A stretch of DNA of 64,000 nucleotides from Enoplolaimus lenunculus (GCA_030248215.1 JASANG010003387.1:98548-162547), one strand, 5' to 3'; shown: positions 44,765 to 56,540, counted from the stretch's first letter. Numbers and translations are program-made. Notes: generated from the sequence alone by a model not told the origin.

Positions 44765-45254
44765 TAAAATCTAAACCTTAAAGCCTACTCTATTGCAATC
44801 TTGCAGAAAAATGAAACTAGCCGTAACGCTAAGTAACATTGGTGAAATTCAGCATAGATTTTTGGAATTTTCTCCTTGCACTTTTGATTCTGAGTAAATC
44901 TACCAGAAAATAAAAGGGTTTTATAACAAACTGTACATTAATTTATAAAACCACTACAATCTAAATTGAGCAGAAGTACTTACTAAAATTGCCAAAACCT
45001 CGGCCTATCTTCTCAATGGCCCAGGGTCCCTCCAAATGTTTAGGAGAGGTAATATCCCAATTTCTCAATATAACAATATCCTGGGTAACATTCCTATTTC
45101 TTTTGCAACATACCAATTTCTTACATAAAATTTTAATTTGCTGGATAATTTAACGTTTCCCAAAATCCCATTGGAATTTATCCACAGATATCAGGAAGAC
45201 TTCGTTTTCTACATGAACCAGTTTAATGGATTATTTCAATACGTATCAAATTAC

Positions 45255-45451
45255 GGACCCATGTTACTTTTAGGGGCGTCCAGGTTTCTGGTGGGTCTAT
45301 AAAAGAGCAGGTTTAGACTACATTTTTTTGGTTAGGCTTAGGCTTACGCTTACGCTTAAGATTACATTTTTGCAACGCTTAGGCTTAGGCTTATGCTTTG
45401 GCTTAGGAATACGCGTAATCTACTGTTACACCCCTAAAAGTAACATCGGCC
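45255..45451. mobile_element. Family C MITE
   Basis: GGACCCATGTTACTTTTAGGG ... CCCCTAAAAGTAACATCGGCC. Complete. Confidence 0.85.
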
Positions 45452-45840
45452 AAATTCTGTATAAGAACTGCAACCAAATTTCTCAACCACACCGCAGTGG
45501 TACCATGAACGATGCGATATAATTGCTATATTAGCTAACACAACACGCAAACCTAAGCCTAAACAAAAAATTAGTCTAAAGCAAGTCGAAATTATTGCAA
45601 TATTTTATAAAAAAATTGCCAAAAATGTATGTTAGTAAATTAATTTGTTCTATTGTTTATTTACATGAAACTATAAGCATAGCAGACAACGATAGTTAGT
45701 CACCAAGGCTCAAAATGCTGTTGTCTTGAATAGGCAACATTACGCCAACAGATAGAGACTTAAGGCCCAGCCTCAAAAACGCGTAATAAAAGTGGACAAA
45801 TACACTAGGATGATCTAAAAATGTATACTGATACAATTAT

Positions 45841-45975
45841 TGGCCTGTGTATTGATCAGGGGCGGTCCGACGTTGAAGCGCTATGGATTAAGCTTAAGTT
45901 TTATACTAATTTTTTCGCTAAAGCTTACGCATAAGCTAAATGGTTTGGCTTAGGAATATGCGTAAACTACTGTTA
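45841..45975. mobile_element. Family A/B-type MITE, right end replaced
   Basis: GGCCTGTGTATTGATCAGGGGC, TTAAGCTTAAGTTTTATACTAA and GGAATATGCGTAAACTACTGTT; then family E sequence begins almost at once, so its right terminus is lost. Confidence 0.6.
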
Positions 45976-45980
45976 CAGCA

Positions 45981-46210
45981 CACTGTTAATTTCAATGAGT
46001 TGATTTTAACTCAGAATGAATTGAATCACTCAGTCTGAGTTAGGACTATCAGAACTCAATGTTTTGAGTTGATTCATTTCATTCCGAATTAATGAATCAA
46101 CTCACCAAGAGTCAACTAAACTCAGAGTGAACTAATGTTTACTGATATTAATTCAGAAATAACTAACTCGCTAGATGAATTGACTAATCAACTCACTGAA
46201 ATTTACAGTG
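45981..46210. mobile_element. Family E MITE
   Basis: CACTGTTAATTTCAATGAG ... CAACTCACTGAAATTTACAGTG. Complete, slightly shorter than other copies. Confidence 0.82.
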
Positions 46211-46955
46211 CACTGATGTTCAATATTTGTACCAACAATTTTAGATAATACGTTATGCCCAATACGTTTTTAATAGGCGCTGGGTCTTCCGACCTGCCCC
46301 GTACGGATCTCATGTTCGTGCTGAGATTCGAAATCCAGTACCAGTCAAACGTGGTAAACGTTAACTGCCCATCATTAGTTGGTGATAAGTCTTGTAACTT
46401 TTCAAGTTAGCCATGAAAATTAGCAAATGGTTCGCATTTATGCTATATACCAGGCTAGCATTGATGGCTTGACCGCATGGCGTACCAAGCAAGTGCGCAG
46501 TGGGTCAGTTTCAGTGCTGAAGCAACGCTTGGGTGGCTTCCGTAAAATTCCGGGATAGGGGCCCCTTGCGATGATCAAAAGTTTTTTCAAATTTTTTGTT
46601 GAAAATCTTGTTAGGGTGGGGCAGCTTTTTGGGGGTGATGACCTCCAAATGGGGGTATGGGGGTGGCTGCTCCGACCTTGATCGATTGAGATTTTGCTAA
46701 CGGACTACAAAATGAGATAACTCTGAGCTTAAGTGTGTTGTTGGTTTGGTGATCTCGAAAATATGGTTTTCTAGCAGTCAGCGATAAGCGTGTTTATCTT
46801 AAAATACCAGGGTCGATTTTTATTGCCAGCCACGCTCTCCCTGTTATAGTACTCGGATTGATAAATCCACATTTATCAAAATTAGCTTACTGGCATTTCT
46901 ATTCTCTAACTTTTGAACTCAGTTGAGAATTTTTCAATATTAATAGTTTAAAAAT
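46211..46955. other. Intergenic, nothing certain
   Basis: A GGGGCAGCTTTTTGGGGG...GGGGGTGGCTGCTCC patch near 46.62-46.67 kb is probably an eroded MITE end. CATCATTAGTTGGTGATAAGTC at 46.37 kb matches dispersed sequence near 41.39 and 42.82 kb. No exon seen. Confidence 0.35.
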
Positions 46956-47300
46956 CAGGGTGCATCCGGAGGTGAAAACTACCAAAGCCGGAAATCAACG
47001 AAACTTGCCGGAGCCGGAGACGGAGGTGAGGCGCAATTAAATAAGTAAAACTGATGGTAAATTAGTTAATTTTATCCAATATCTGCAATATGCTGTTAAG
47101 CTGGCTGTTGTTACGCGAGTTATATGCGAAATTTCGCAAATTCTTTCCTGAAAATTGTGACAAAAGATAGACGGAACGCGCAAAACAGATAAATTTTCCA
47201 AAATTATGCAAAATTTTACTACTGAAATTGCCTGAACCCCTGGCAAAAATTCTGCCGGAGCCGGAACCGGAGCCGAAGGCAGACCTACGGTTGTACCCTG
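46956..47300. mobile_element. Family H hAT-like element
   Basis: CAGGGTGCATCCGGAGG ... CCGAAGGCAGACCTACGGTTG and TACCCTG. Flanking 8-mers TTAAAAAT and TTAAATAT agree at seven of eight bases. Confidence 0.82.
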
Positions 47301-47437
47301 TTAAATATGTTTATAGGAAGCATAGAAATAGATTCATATCTTACTTTAACACAAATACTTAAGGTCAGCAAATGAATGTTTTTCAAGCCTACAAACGACT
47401 CTTTCACATTTTTTCCACTGAGCTCCAACTTACCCTA

Positions 47438-47891
47438 CTGTAGTGACCTGAATAAGAGGGTGTGGTGTAATAAGAGGGAGGTCCCCATTTTGAGTCCCAA
47501 TCATTAATAGTCTGTATCCCTAATAAGAGTCCGTAAGGGGATAGAGTCCCTAAATCCTAAGTAGAGTCCATGAAGGTCAGTTATTCCTAACTGTAGTGCA
47601 TAAATGACTCCAGGACCAAATAAAATTGAGTTCGAATTTTTAAGGCGTATATCCTTAAATTTTGAAAGTAAAATCCTAAGTATAACCTTGCATGATCGCT
47701 CAAGCTATTGTCGCAAGACAAATAAACGTTTAATTCAACAGATAGTTGCAGTACCGGATATTATATCAGTAACGAAAGGTTTCGAAGCGTGGGTTAAAAA
47801 TAAATCACAGGCCGTAACCGAACAACAAGGGGGGCACCTTCTGGAGAGGCCAAATAAATATCAGTCCCCACTCTTATTCGGGTCACTACAG
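47438..47891. mobile_element. Family D MITE
   Basis: CTGTAGTGACCTGAATAAGAGG ... CTTATTCGGGTCACTACAG, flanked by TA on both sides (Tc1/mariner-like target). Interior GGTCCCCATTTTGAGTCCCAA and AGTCCGTAAGGGG recur in the other copies. No transposase. Confidence 0.88.
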
Positions 47892-48019
47892 TATGCTTGG
47901 AGTTTAGGTTGACGAAAACAATTTCCCACACGTAAACCTAAACCTTTGCCTAAAAGCTCAAGCATAATCTTGAACCTGAAATGTGGGCAAAGCGTATTAA
48001 CACGAGCCGGAACCATACT

Positions 48020-48858
48020 TTACTCAGTAGTAAAATTTTTCGTCCCACCTAACCCGGGTCGATTTCTAAACGAACCTCTATACTGCTCACCGCGGACGAG
48101 CCCATTAATCGGAGGGCCATACCCCAACGCTTTATGCTCGTCCAAATTAAACCGGTACCCGATTGCAAATCCATTCTTATCCACCTTACTACCATACCCG
48201 TCCAGGTTTCCATTTTGAATCGAATAATCTCCTTGCATCGCCCTCTCATATCCGTCCGGATATTGATTTTGATACGAAGAGTACGTACGAGAGTAATTTG
48301 TCGCAAAAACAGGAGGATAGAACCCTCCTTCTGTTCCAGTGTTGTATCCATTACCGTCAATTTGTTTACCATCATACCCTACCACGAAGTTGTTCGCCGT
48401 TTGCTTTTGTGCTTTCCGTAGCTTTTCTTGCCGCTGTTGTTCTATTGGTTTCATGCCTTCTTGTGACGAATACTGTGCGATACGTGCGCTTAATGCATGC
48501 ATACCAAGCTTACTGGCAACCCAAATACATAACCGTAACGTGTATTCAACAATTAGCCCAGACGACCCAAGGATAACCCCAAGAACCAGTATCCAAAACG
48601 CACCCTGAGCTTCTTCAATTTTGATTGGATCACCTTTCGCTTGAACGCCGACGCGAAACTCACAATGTCGCCGGCCCTGACTTTTCGCGAGTTCGTACGA
48701 ATAATCGTTGTACCATTTTTTGATAAAACCTTTTTCGACCAAATCACGAATTCTGAAAAAAGAAATCAACTTTCAATTTCTTCTTAACTTTTTGTGGATC
48801 AGCAGTGAACACGTTCATGTGAACGAATTCAAACACAGCATACACATTGTACATTATA

Positions 48859-48927
<69 letters not shown>

Positions 48928-51900
48928 CATACTCAAAGCATGTGCACAATACTTCATCAACTTACTCGCTTGATAGTAAATCGTTAAACTGTTCAAATTT
49001 TTTGCTCATCGGAATTGCAAATTGTATAGGAATAATGCCTAAAATGCAGTTAAATTAAGCATGCAAGGATTGCGCAACCATATTTAGCTATAATTCAAGC
49101 AAATTGCATTTTTTTGCAGGTGCAATATTTGAACGCAGACTGTTTAAACTGAACGAACCCGAATTCATTTTAAGTGGTAATTATTACAAAATTTCACAGC
49201 GACCTATAAATACTAAACTAAACGATTTCATACACTGCAATAAATGGTAAGTCAAATTGTCTCACTCCGAAATAGGCTTTTCTTGACTACACAAACTGAG
49301 TCAAATTCGACACTTCCAAAGTTAAATGTGCTACTCAGTGAGTCGAATTTGACTCCGGCGGAGTCGAAGATGACTCAGTTTGTGGTAGTCTAAAGAGCCT
49401 ATTTCGGCGAGAGTCTAATTTGACTAAACAGGTTTTGCAGTGTATATATATTCTTCGATTTCCGCAACCGAACTAATCTACAGTGAAAGTAGAATGGAAA
49501 TTTTAAAAATTTTGTTCATATTTTAGGCAAAGAATTTAAATATTGATTTTTTTAATTCTGAACGTGTATTTCAAATAACTATACGGATTTAACCTGTTCC
49601 GGGAACGGTAATGTTACAGTTTGTAGATGCTTGAGATTCTAAGATTTCTTTCGCCGCCAGAAGTGCGATTCGATTGTCTCTAAAATATAAGTAATATTTT
49701 CATTTGAGCTCAAACTGTCGATACGAAATACACAGTATACACAATGAGTTGTGTCCTGTTAACAATTATTACGCGTATGCGCAGTACAAAATCACAGCAA
49801 GACGTGCAACTGAATGAGTTATGCCACGTCATATTTCTGTTCAATTCCTCTAGTGCACTTGAGACTCTAGAAACAGTTGATGCATTTTAAATACAGAAAC
49901 ATTGCGAAATTTGGCCAATATAAAGATCAAGGGCGGAACGTTTTTCTGTGGGACTGCAATAGAGTATGCTTCAGCTTTAGACTAATTTTTTGCTTGGCTT
50001 AGGCTTACACTTAGGCTTAGGCTTAGGTTTAGGCTTAGGAATATAAGCATTGTTACGCTTAGATTTAGGCTCAGGCATATGATTATAATGCTGTTCCGCC
50101 CCGGTTCTTAACATTGGCCTGCAATTTTACTCATTGGACACTTTCCTGAGGTGCCCGTTCAAAAGTGTAAAACACCCGGGTACCATTATATACCCTTGAG
50201 CAAACACGGGCCTCGACCGAAAGTTTTGACGTGGAAATACCAGCGGATAACAAACTCTTAACCTCGGGTAATTTTGTAATTGTCATCGACCTAAAATTCG
50301 ACGGCCATCGACAGACATTTGGTTCAACAAAAGCTTGAATTTTTGAGCTCTTCGTTGTTTTCGTGAGAAACGAAGCGTTGCCCAGTTGAAAATTTTTTAA
50401 ATAAGAAAGTTGTTAATATTTGCATTGCTGACCATTAATTTTTGTAATTTTTTTTGACAGCTGTAGCTAAAGGTGGGTCGCGGATCAATCAATTTTGTTG
50501 AAGTTTTCCTGGAGGTAAAAGATAACATTTGCGTTGTTGAAAGTAGTTTACTGTCTTTTCTTACTACTTACTTTTCAACCATTTCAACACCTTCGGCTAA
50601 CGTCGAAACGTAGGTATTTTTTCGATTATGTGACATTTCGTACCATAAATTTTTGTACAACTGACTTTGTGAATTCTGAAACGGTAACAAAATTGGCCCA
50701 TGTATAGAACAGGGCCGGATCGTTTTGCGGCGGGGCTGTAATAGAGTCATTTTAAGCTTTAGACTAATTTTTTGCTTAGGCTTAGGCTTAGGCTTAGGCT
50801 TAGGAATAGGAATATACTTATATTACTGTTCCTGCCCTGTTCTATATATTGGCCACAAAATTTATATTTCATACCACAACCGAAAAACTTACCTGGTGTT
50901 CGCTAAAATGATTCGAATAGGAGGGGGTTAATAATTTTGAGTCCGAGTCAATGATTTGTATCTTTAATTTGAGTCCGTAAGTGAACAGAGTTAAAATAAT
51001 TAATCAAAGTCCATAAATATCAATTATCCATATTTCGAGTATTAATAATTACTCCCTGGACCAAATAAGGTTTAGAAAATAGAGAATTTGGTTACTCAAA
51101 GTGTAGCTTAATCTAGGCAGCGTTTCAATTTTTCCCTCAAAACATTTGGCCCATATTACTTTAGGGGCGTAAAGGTTTCTACTGGGTCCATAAAAGAGTA
51201 GGCTTAGATTCTAGGTTACATTTTTTGCTTAGGCTTAAGCTTAGGCTTAGGAATACGCTTAATCTACTGTTACTTCCCTTAAAGTAACATTGGCCAAACA
51301 TTTCGTAGCCTGAATAATGCTTAAAATTTTTACTAAAGAACGTGGCTGGCTACAGGTTCGTAAAATCTACAGTAGCAAATCGCACAGTCTCTACGTTCCC
51401 TGGTGGGTATGCCACTACAATTATCATTGGACACATAAATAATCAACCATTTACCTGTAGAAACAGTGTTCGAGTCATTGAAGTATTCAACAGAATAGTT
51501 TTCCAGCCATACCAACGCACGTTGTTGACAAAGTTTTCCGGCGACGCAAACGGAAGTGACGTTTTCTCGACGGCGAACAGCGCGACCATATTACCTGAAA
51601 ATATTTATTCAACATAAAAACTAAAACTTTTCGCACATAGAGTACACTATGAGCAACTAAATTGGAAACTGTGCACGCGACACAATGTGTATTGTATAAC
51701 ACTTTGGGCGAGCATAGACAATACAGAATCTCCACACATGTGAGTGCAACCTTGAGTTCGAGCATCAAGCTTGTTTAGCAAAGTGGTCATGGCAACTGCA
51801 TCCCACCCGAGAGACTGCGGTTCGACCCCTAGTTTAAGGATCGATACAAGATGATATGGAAAATATTCATGTGACGTTCTACAGAGAGTTTAACTCGTTT

Positions 51901-54900
51901 TAATGAATACAAATACTTTGATCGGCATGATTGTTAAAAAGCAAAATAGACTAACCTGTGAATGTGGCAACCAACGTTAGCGCAGCGAGCCACCAAAATG
52001 CTAACATCGTACGACACGTCCAACTTTTAGGCTGAACAGGTAATCCTGAAACCAAATCGGGTTTGTATTAAGCTATACCACTAGGCTTGAGTTGGGGGGT
52101 CTATTTATTTTACTATGAACAAGTGTGCGCCATTCATTTTGTATAGCAAAGAATGTACCCAGCACGAGTTGCGTTTTCCCGCGAGCCACCCTCAGAAAAA
52201 CGGAATGTTCTTAAAACTAAAATGACTCGCAGTGTCCTTATCTTCTAAGAATCGAAAGAGGGTGTTGAAATGCGAATCTACGACAATTCGCCGCCCGACC
52301 GCTTGACGACCGACATTTCGCCAACCCGACAACTCGTCGACCCGACAACTCGTCGACCCGACAACTCGTCGACCCGAAAACTCGTCGACCCGACAACTCG
52401 ACGACCCGACAACTCGTCGACCCGACAACTCGTCGATCATTGTGTTTAGGCTTAGGTTTGCGCTTGAGGTTGATTGTACTCAGAATGTACTGCTTAGGCT
52501 TAGACTTACGATGCTGGTAGATTGCCGAGAAATTACCTTGTTGAACAAACACAGAGAAAAACACCCAAACACATCCGAGTAACGTATACTGAACCTCATC
52601 TGTTGGTGACTCCAGTGCTGTACACAACGCGCGCAGCAATACACCTGCAAGCAACAAGCAAGTAAAATTGAATCTACTCACCGTATTCTCAAATGTGTGT
52701 AGCACTTCACCATTATGTACCTAGAACTCTGGAGTACATAAGGTCGCGAGAACAGACACGGGACAAAATAGTGGAACATATTTCGTTCCGCAAATCCTGG
52801 AGAGCCACAAAAGCACTTGTAACAAAGTTTAAGATATGATTAATCTCACTGACCAAAGAATTTTCTCGCTTATTTTTACACTCGCTTGGTCCAAAATTTT
52901 TTAAACCAGATAAACCTTTCTCGAAATGAAATCATAGCTACAGCATTGATGGACGCCCGGGTCGTGCCACATTTTACCCCCTGCCATGTTTTTTCCCTTG
53001 CCATATCTTTTATATATCACCCAATGTCTCCATTTCAGTGCAGGGTACGACCCGATGCTGAAATATCGAATACCAGAAGCATGGCCGGATAATGAATTTC
53101 TACAGGAACCGGAGCCGGACGTCAACCAGAAAGTACAGTACAGTTTTGATTTTAGTCTGTTGAATCAGTGTGTGTCAATATTTTTTCATAACTGGATATT
53201 CGAAATTTTTGTATTTTTAATATTCCGAAGTTTAGTTTTGTTGCTTAGGCGTTTGAAAAAAGGAAAAATATGACATTTATCGAAATTAGAATCTAAGTAA
53301 ATATCCAAGGTTTGTAAATGTACCGATGTAGCAAATTTGAGCCATTGACGTTTGGCGGATATTTCATATGAGGGCACAGTGGAGGCTATCCCAGGATCGG
53401 CAAACTTTTTCACGAAAAACTAATATGATTTTTACGTTACCAACAAATTTCGTGTTATTTATACACTATTTGTTTAAATCTGCAGTAGCCGACAAAATAC
53501 AACAAACCAGACGCAAGGATCACAGCGCCGGCCATAGCCCAAACGTGCCATTTGAAAGGCCGAGACACAATCATGAACGTGTTGTCGTCGGATCGGCTTG
53601 GCGACCGTATCAGCATCCCTGTGACTGAATCCATAAACGGGAAGGTAAAATCCACAATTTCCCAACGATCCATTCGTATAATTGCCGCCCCAGCCAGGAT
53701 GTCAGCTTCCTGTAAAAATAGAAAATTACGGCTCAGTTCGGTAAATTTAGTTTTTCCGGGGTTTAGCCCAGTAGGATTTAGAATAGAACATCACGCGGTA
53801 GACACTGGATATTCCTGCGAAACTCTCGAAATGTTGGCTTGTTGAGCGAAGCTCGGAGTTCCGCGAAGCGTTTGATGTTTTGTACTTGGGGGTCGAAAGG
53901 TGGATGTCCGTCCGTCCGTCTGTCCGTCTGTCCGTCTGTCCGTCTGTCCGTCCAAAAAGAATCTCAGGAACGGCTGAACCGATTTTCATAAACTTTTTTT
54001 GTTTGAAAGCCAATTATTCTAGGGTGTTAACCTCGCATTGGGGTTTTAAAATTTTAAGCCGTTTATTAGCTACAGGCTAATTTGCATAATTAATTAATCC
54101 TAAATTAGGACTTTCCACAATATTTCAGTAATTATTTCAGTTAGAAGCAATCTAATTTTAGCATTAAAGGGTTTTTGGGTGCGAGAAATCTCCGTAGACT
54201 GTTTACAAACCTCCAAAACTGATAATTGAGTTGTTAGCTAATGGATAATTTGCATGTTAGCATAGTTTGTAAGCCTAAATTAGGACTTCTTACAATATTT
54301 CACTAATTATTAAGGTTAATAGCAATATAATTTCAGCAATAAAGGGTTTTTAGGTGCGAGGAATTTGAATAAATTGTTTACAAGCATTCCAAACCGATAA
54401 TTGAATAGTTTTAATTGACAAGACAAAACCAGGACTTTTTGAATTATTTCAATAAATATTAGGGTTTACTGAAGGTTTTTGGGTGCGAGGAATCAGAATA
54501 AATTGTTTACAAACCTCCAAAACCGAAATTGAATAGTTAGCTAATATCTAATTTGCATATTAGCTTAATTGACAAGACAAAATTAGGACTTTTTAAATTA
54601 TTTCAATAATTATTAGGGTTTACTGAAGGTTTTGGTGCGAGGAATCTGAATAAATTGTTTACAAACGTCTAAAACCGAAAAACCGAAAATTGAGTAGTTA
54701 GCTAATAGATAATTTGCATATAAGTATAATTGATAAGCCTAAATTAGGCGTTTTTACAATGTTTCACTAATTATTAGGGTTACAAGCAACTAATTTCAGC
54801 AATAATGGGTTTTTTGGTGCGAGGAAGTTGAATAAATTGTCTAAAGACCTTTAAAAGCAATTGTCGAATAGGCCGCTGACCAGTGAAGACTTACTCCGCG

Positions 54901-56071
54901 TTCCATAATCCCAAACATGCCGTCCCACGATCCGTCTGGTTGTTTTTCACCCCACACAACTTGACCGTATTTATTTCGCGGTGGGTCGACAAAAGTATAC
55001 CTGTTTACAGTAAACAAGACAGCGAATGCAATGAATTCAATACACCATTTATCCGGTGATAAATTTTATCTGCACCGTAAAATGCGGTTAAAGGCTCTAA
55101 CGGATCCAAACGAGCGAAGACAGAGCGGAACCGGAAATTCGTAGTTGCGCCTTCGAAAATTTTGGCTCAGTCTGGCAAAATTTTTGTAAATATTTTCAAA
55201 GTTCGAAATTTTCCGTATGCTCAACCGGAATATCTTTTTTTTTGTTTCAACCCGAATGCTGACAGCTGGTTGCGGAGTTGTGGTATGGTAAAAAATTAGG
55301 TTCAACCATTGCAACTTGATTTGGAAATGCATCTTTGTAGGAAAAATTGAAGAAATATTCAAAAAAGTTAGACTTTGAGATCAGTAAGGTCTCTGAGTTA
55401 TATTAGAGAATTTGTAAGCTGCAAATTTGTGCATTTCATTTTGTATATTTGTACATCTATTATATTATCAATACAATGGCTGAGTTTCTGAAATCTTACT
55501 TAAGTATTTACTTAAGTTACGCTTAAGTAATTACTTAAGTCACCGAATTACTTAACTTTTTGAGCAAAAACAAACAAACAAACGCCTATGTGACCTATTG
55601 TCATAAAACAAGGAAATAATAGTTTCGCTTTATATTAAGCACACTTCATGAGTCTACAATTTCAATTGAACCAAAGTTAGTTGCCTCAATGATTACTTTG
55701 TAACATATCAAATTTAGTCAGCAACTCAAGTATTTACTTAACTACGCTTTTCTACACGACGAAATGGTTCAGTAATTACTTAGCACGTACTTAAGTACTA
55801 AGTTGTACTTAAGTAGGGTTTTGGAAATCCAGTAAGGCACATATATTAGCGAAAGGCAAGTTTTACGGTGAACCACGCTTTCGTGCCAACAAAAACACTG
55901 GTGTTGACTTAAATTTTTTACAACTATGAAATTACGAATTGAAAATCGAACTTACGAAATATTATACTTTTTTCCAACTCGGATCAATATTTCTATAACG
56001 ATACCAGGACCGTAACCGTAGTCATCTTTAGCTTCAGGTGACATATTGAAATAATTTACGTACGGATTTTC
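48020..56071 (-). CDS. Divergent ionotropic glutamate receptor, ligand-binding core to C-terminus
   Basis: Minus-strand exons 56071-55956, 55000-54895, 53709-53508, 52644-52537, 52045-51956, 51594-51455, 50675-50572, 49679-49594, 49038-48966, 48752-48020 (TAA). All phases agree, 585 residues. Order: S1 (NPYVNYFNMSPE, YGYGPGIVIEIL, GSWDGMFGIM), a DRWEIVDFTFPF block keeping the ligand-anchoring Arg, M1 WAMAGAVILASG, pore loop CVWVFFSVFVQQG with Gln at the Q/R site, M3 MLAFWWLAALTLVATFTGNM, S2, M4 AFWILVLGVILGSSGLIVEY, then a 195-residue Gly/Tyr/Asn-rich tail. M3 reads TFTGNMVAL where AMPA and kainate receptors have SYTANLAAF, recalling protostome IRs or epsilon-type receptors. It forms a membrane cation channel. 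The amino-terminal domain and signal peptide were not found to 64 kb. Confidence 0.92.
48857..48922. repeat. (TA)n microsatellite
   Basis: Near-perfect dinucleotide tract in the intron before the last iGluR exon, 44 nt from the 48966 donor. Confidence 0.95.
49233..49442. mobile_element. Family F MITE
   Basis: CACTGCAATAAATGGTAAGTC ... GACTAAACAGGTTTTGCAGTG, arms CTCCGAAATAGGC/GCCTATTTCGGCG. TA on both flanks. In iGluR intron. Confidence 0.88.
49735..49880. repeat. Relative of the 36.0 kb tRNA-like element
   Basis: GTTAACAATTATTACGCG, GCGCAGTACAAAATCACAGC and AAGACGTG match the non-tRNA part of the element at 36.06-36.13 kb. The tRNA-like part is missing or eroded. Confidence 0.45.
49913..50119. 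mobile_element. Family B MITE
   Basis: GGCCAATATAAAGATCAAGGGC ... TCCGCCCCGGTTCTTAACATT and GGCC; two TTAGGC blocks. In iGluR intron. Confidence 0.87.
50695..50854. mobile_element. Family A MITE with perfect 8-bp duplication next to an iGluR exon
   Basis: GGCCCATGTATAGAACAGGG ... GCCCTGTTCTATATATTGGCC, flanked by ACAAAATT at 50687-50694 and 50855-50862. Its near end is 19 nt upstream (minus strand) of the exon that begins at 50675. Confidence 0.93.
50935..51070. mobile_element. Family D fragment
   Basis: AATTTTGAGTCCGAGTC, TGAGTCCGTAAGTG and GGACCAAATAAGG are interior words of family D; both terminal repeats are missing. Confidence 0.55.
51148..51295. mobile_element. Family C MITE with perfect 8-bp duplication
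   Basis: GGCCCATATTACTTTAGGGG ... TTCCCTTAAAGTAACATTGGCC, flanked by AAACATTT at 51140-51147 and 51296-51303. This fixes the target size of family C. Confidence 0.93.
51750..51905 (+). repeat. tRNA-like SINE fragment
   Basis: A box TTAGCAAAGTGGTCATGG and B box GCGGTTCGACCCC at tRNA spacing, followed by GATATGGAAAATATTCATGTGA, which resembles the segment after the tRNA-like part at 36.24 kb. No paired acceptor stem. Confidence 0.5.
52272..52437. repeat. Family L repeat with 16-bp minisatellite
   Basis: CGAATCTACGACAATTCGCCG opening shared with 25.9 kb, then six to seven tandem units GACAACTCGTCGACCC. Confidence 0.85.
53838..54870 (+). repeat. Family I modular repeat, copy 2 (inverted)
   Basis: Cap GAGCGAAGCTCGGAGTTCCGC, CTTGGGGGTCGAAAGGTGG, a (TCCGTC/TGTCCG)n tract at 53905-53954 and AGAATCTCAGGAACGGCTGAA, then about five 175-bp modules (TAGCTAATGGATAATTTGCAT, GGTTTTTGGGTGCGAGGAAT). 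Lies in an iGluR intron; the module end is about 24 nt from the 54895 exon's donor. Confidence 0.8.
55062..55480. other. iGluR intron, family H-like remnant
   Basis: GAGCGGAACCGGAAATTCG at 55115-55135 and CTCAACCGGAATATC look like eroded CCGG-rich family H ends. No exon. Confidence 0.35.
55480..55832. mobile_element. Inverted-repeat MITE of CTTAAGTA palindromes
   Basis: GGCTGAGTTTCTGAAATCTTAC ... GTAGGGTTTTGGAAATCCAG, both continuing into runs of ACTTAAGT palindromes. In iGluR intron; AT-rich centre without coding signal. Confidence 0.72.
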
Positions 56072-56182
56072 CTGAAAATGAATACATGTAACTTGTGCTA
56101 ACAAACACTGACATGGACAAAGTTGCAATTTTGGCCTGTCGAAGGCGCCGCACACCAAATGTGTAAGTATACAAGAGTTTAA

Positions 56183-56433
56183 ACTGTAATTTTCAGCGAG
56201 TTGATTTTAACTCAGAATGAGTTGAATCACTCCGTCTGCGTTAGGATTATCAGAACTCAGAATTTTGAGTGGCTTGAATGCATTCTGAGGTTATTAATCA
56301 ACTCACCCAGAGTCAACTTAACTCATAGTGAGAATCAACTCGATTCAAAGTGCGTTAATATTTACTGATATTAATTAAAAAATAACCAACTCGCTTGCTG
56401 AATTGATTAATCAACTCATTGCAATTTACAGTG
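56183..56433. mobile_element. Family E MITE
   Basis: AACTGTAATTTTCAGCGAG ... CAACTCATTGCAATTTACAGTG. Starts 112 bp beyond the first recognised iGluR exon. Confidence 0.82.
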
Positions 56434-56449
56434 CAATGTCTGAATCAAT

Positions 56450-56540
56450 TTTTTGGTCAATGTATAAAACAGGTCCCTACCAATTTCTCAGGATGATATT
56501 CGTGGAGTTTGGCATTGTCCTATTCTATACATGGGCCGGT
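56450..56540. mobile_element. Family A MITE, deletion derivative
   Basis: TTGGTCAATGTATAAAACAGG left and GGCATTGTCCTATTCTATAC then ATGGGCC right, facing each other over about 90 bp; the TTAGGC core is absent. Confidence 0.55.

Noticed and set aside
47604-47912. 102-codon plus-strand ORF
   Set aside because: It lies inside the family D MITE and corresponding sequence in the 61.65 kb copy is not open.
48034-48608. Several plus-strand ORFs of 89-137 codons
   Set aside because: Shadows of the last iGluR exon, whose minus-strand frame contains the M4 segment and is continuous with the other exons.
53368-53845. Plus-strand ORFs across 53.4-53.8 kb
   Set aside because: Antisense of the iGluR exon that encodes DRWEIVDFTFPF and M1; no independent support.
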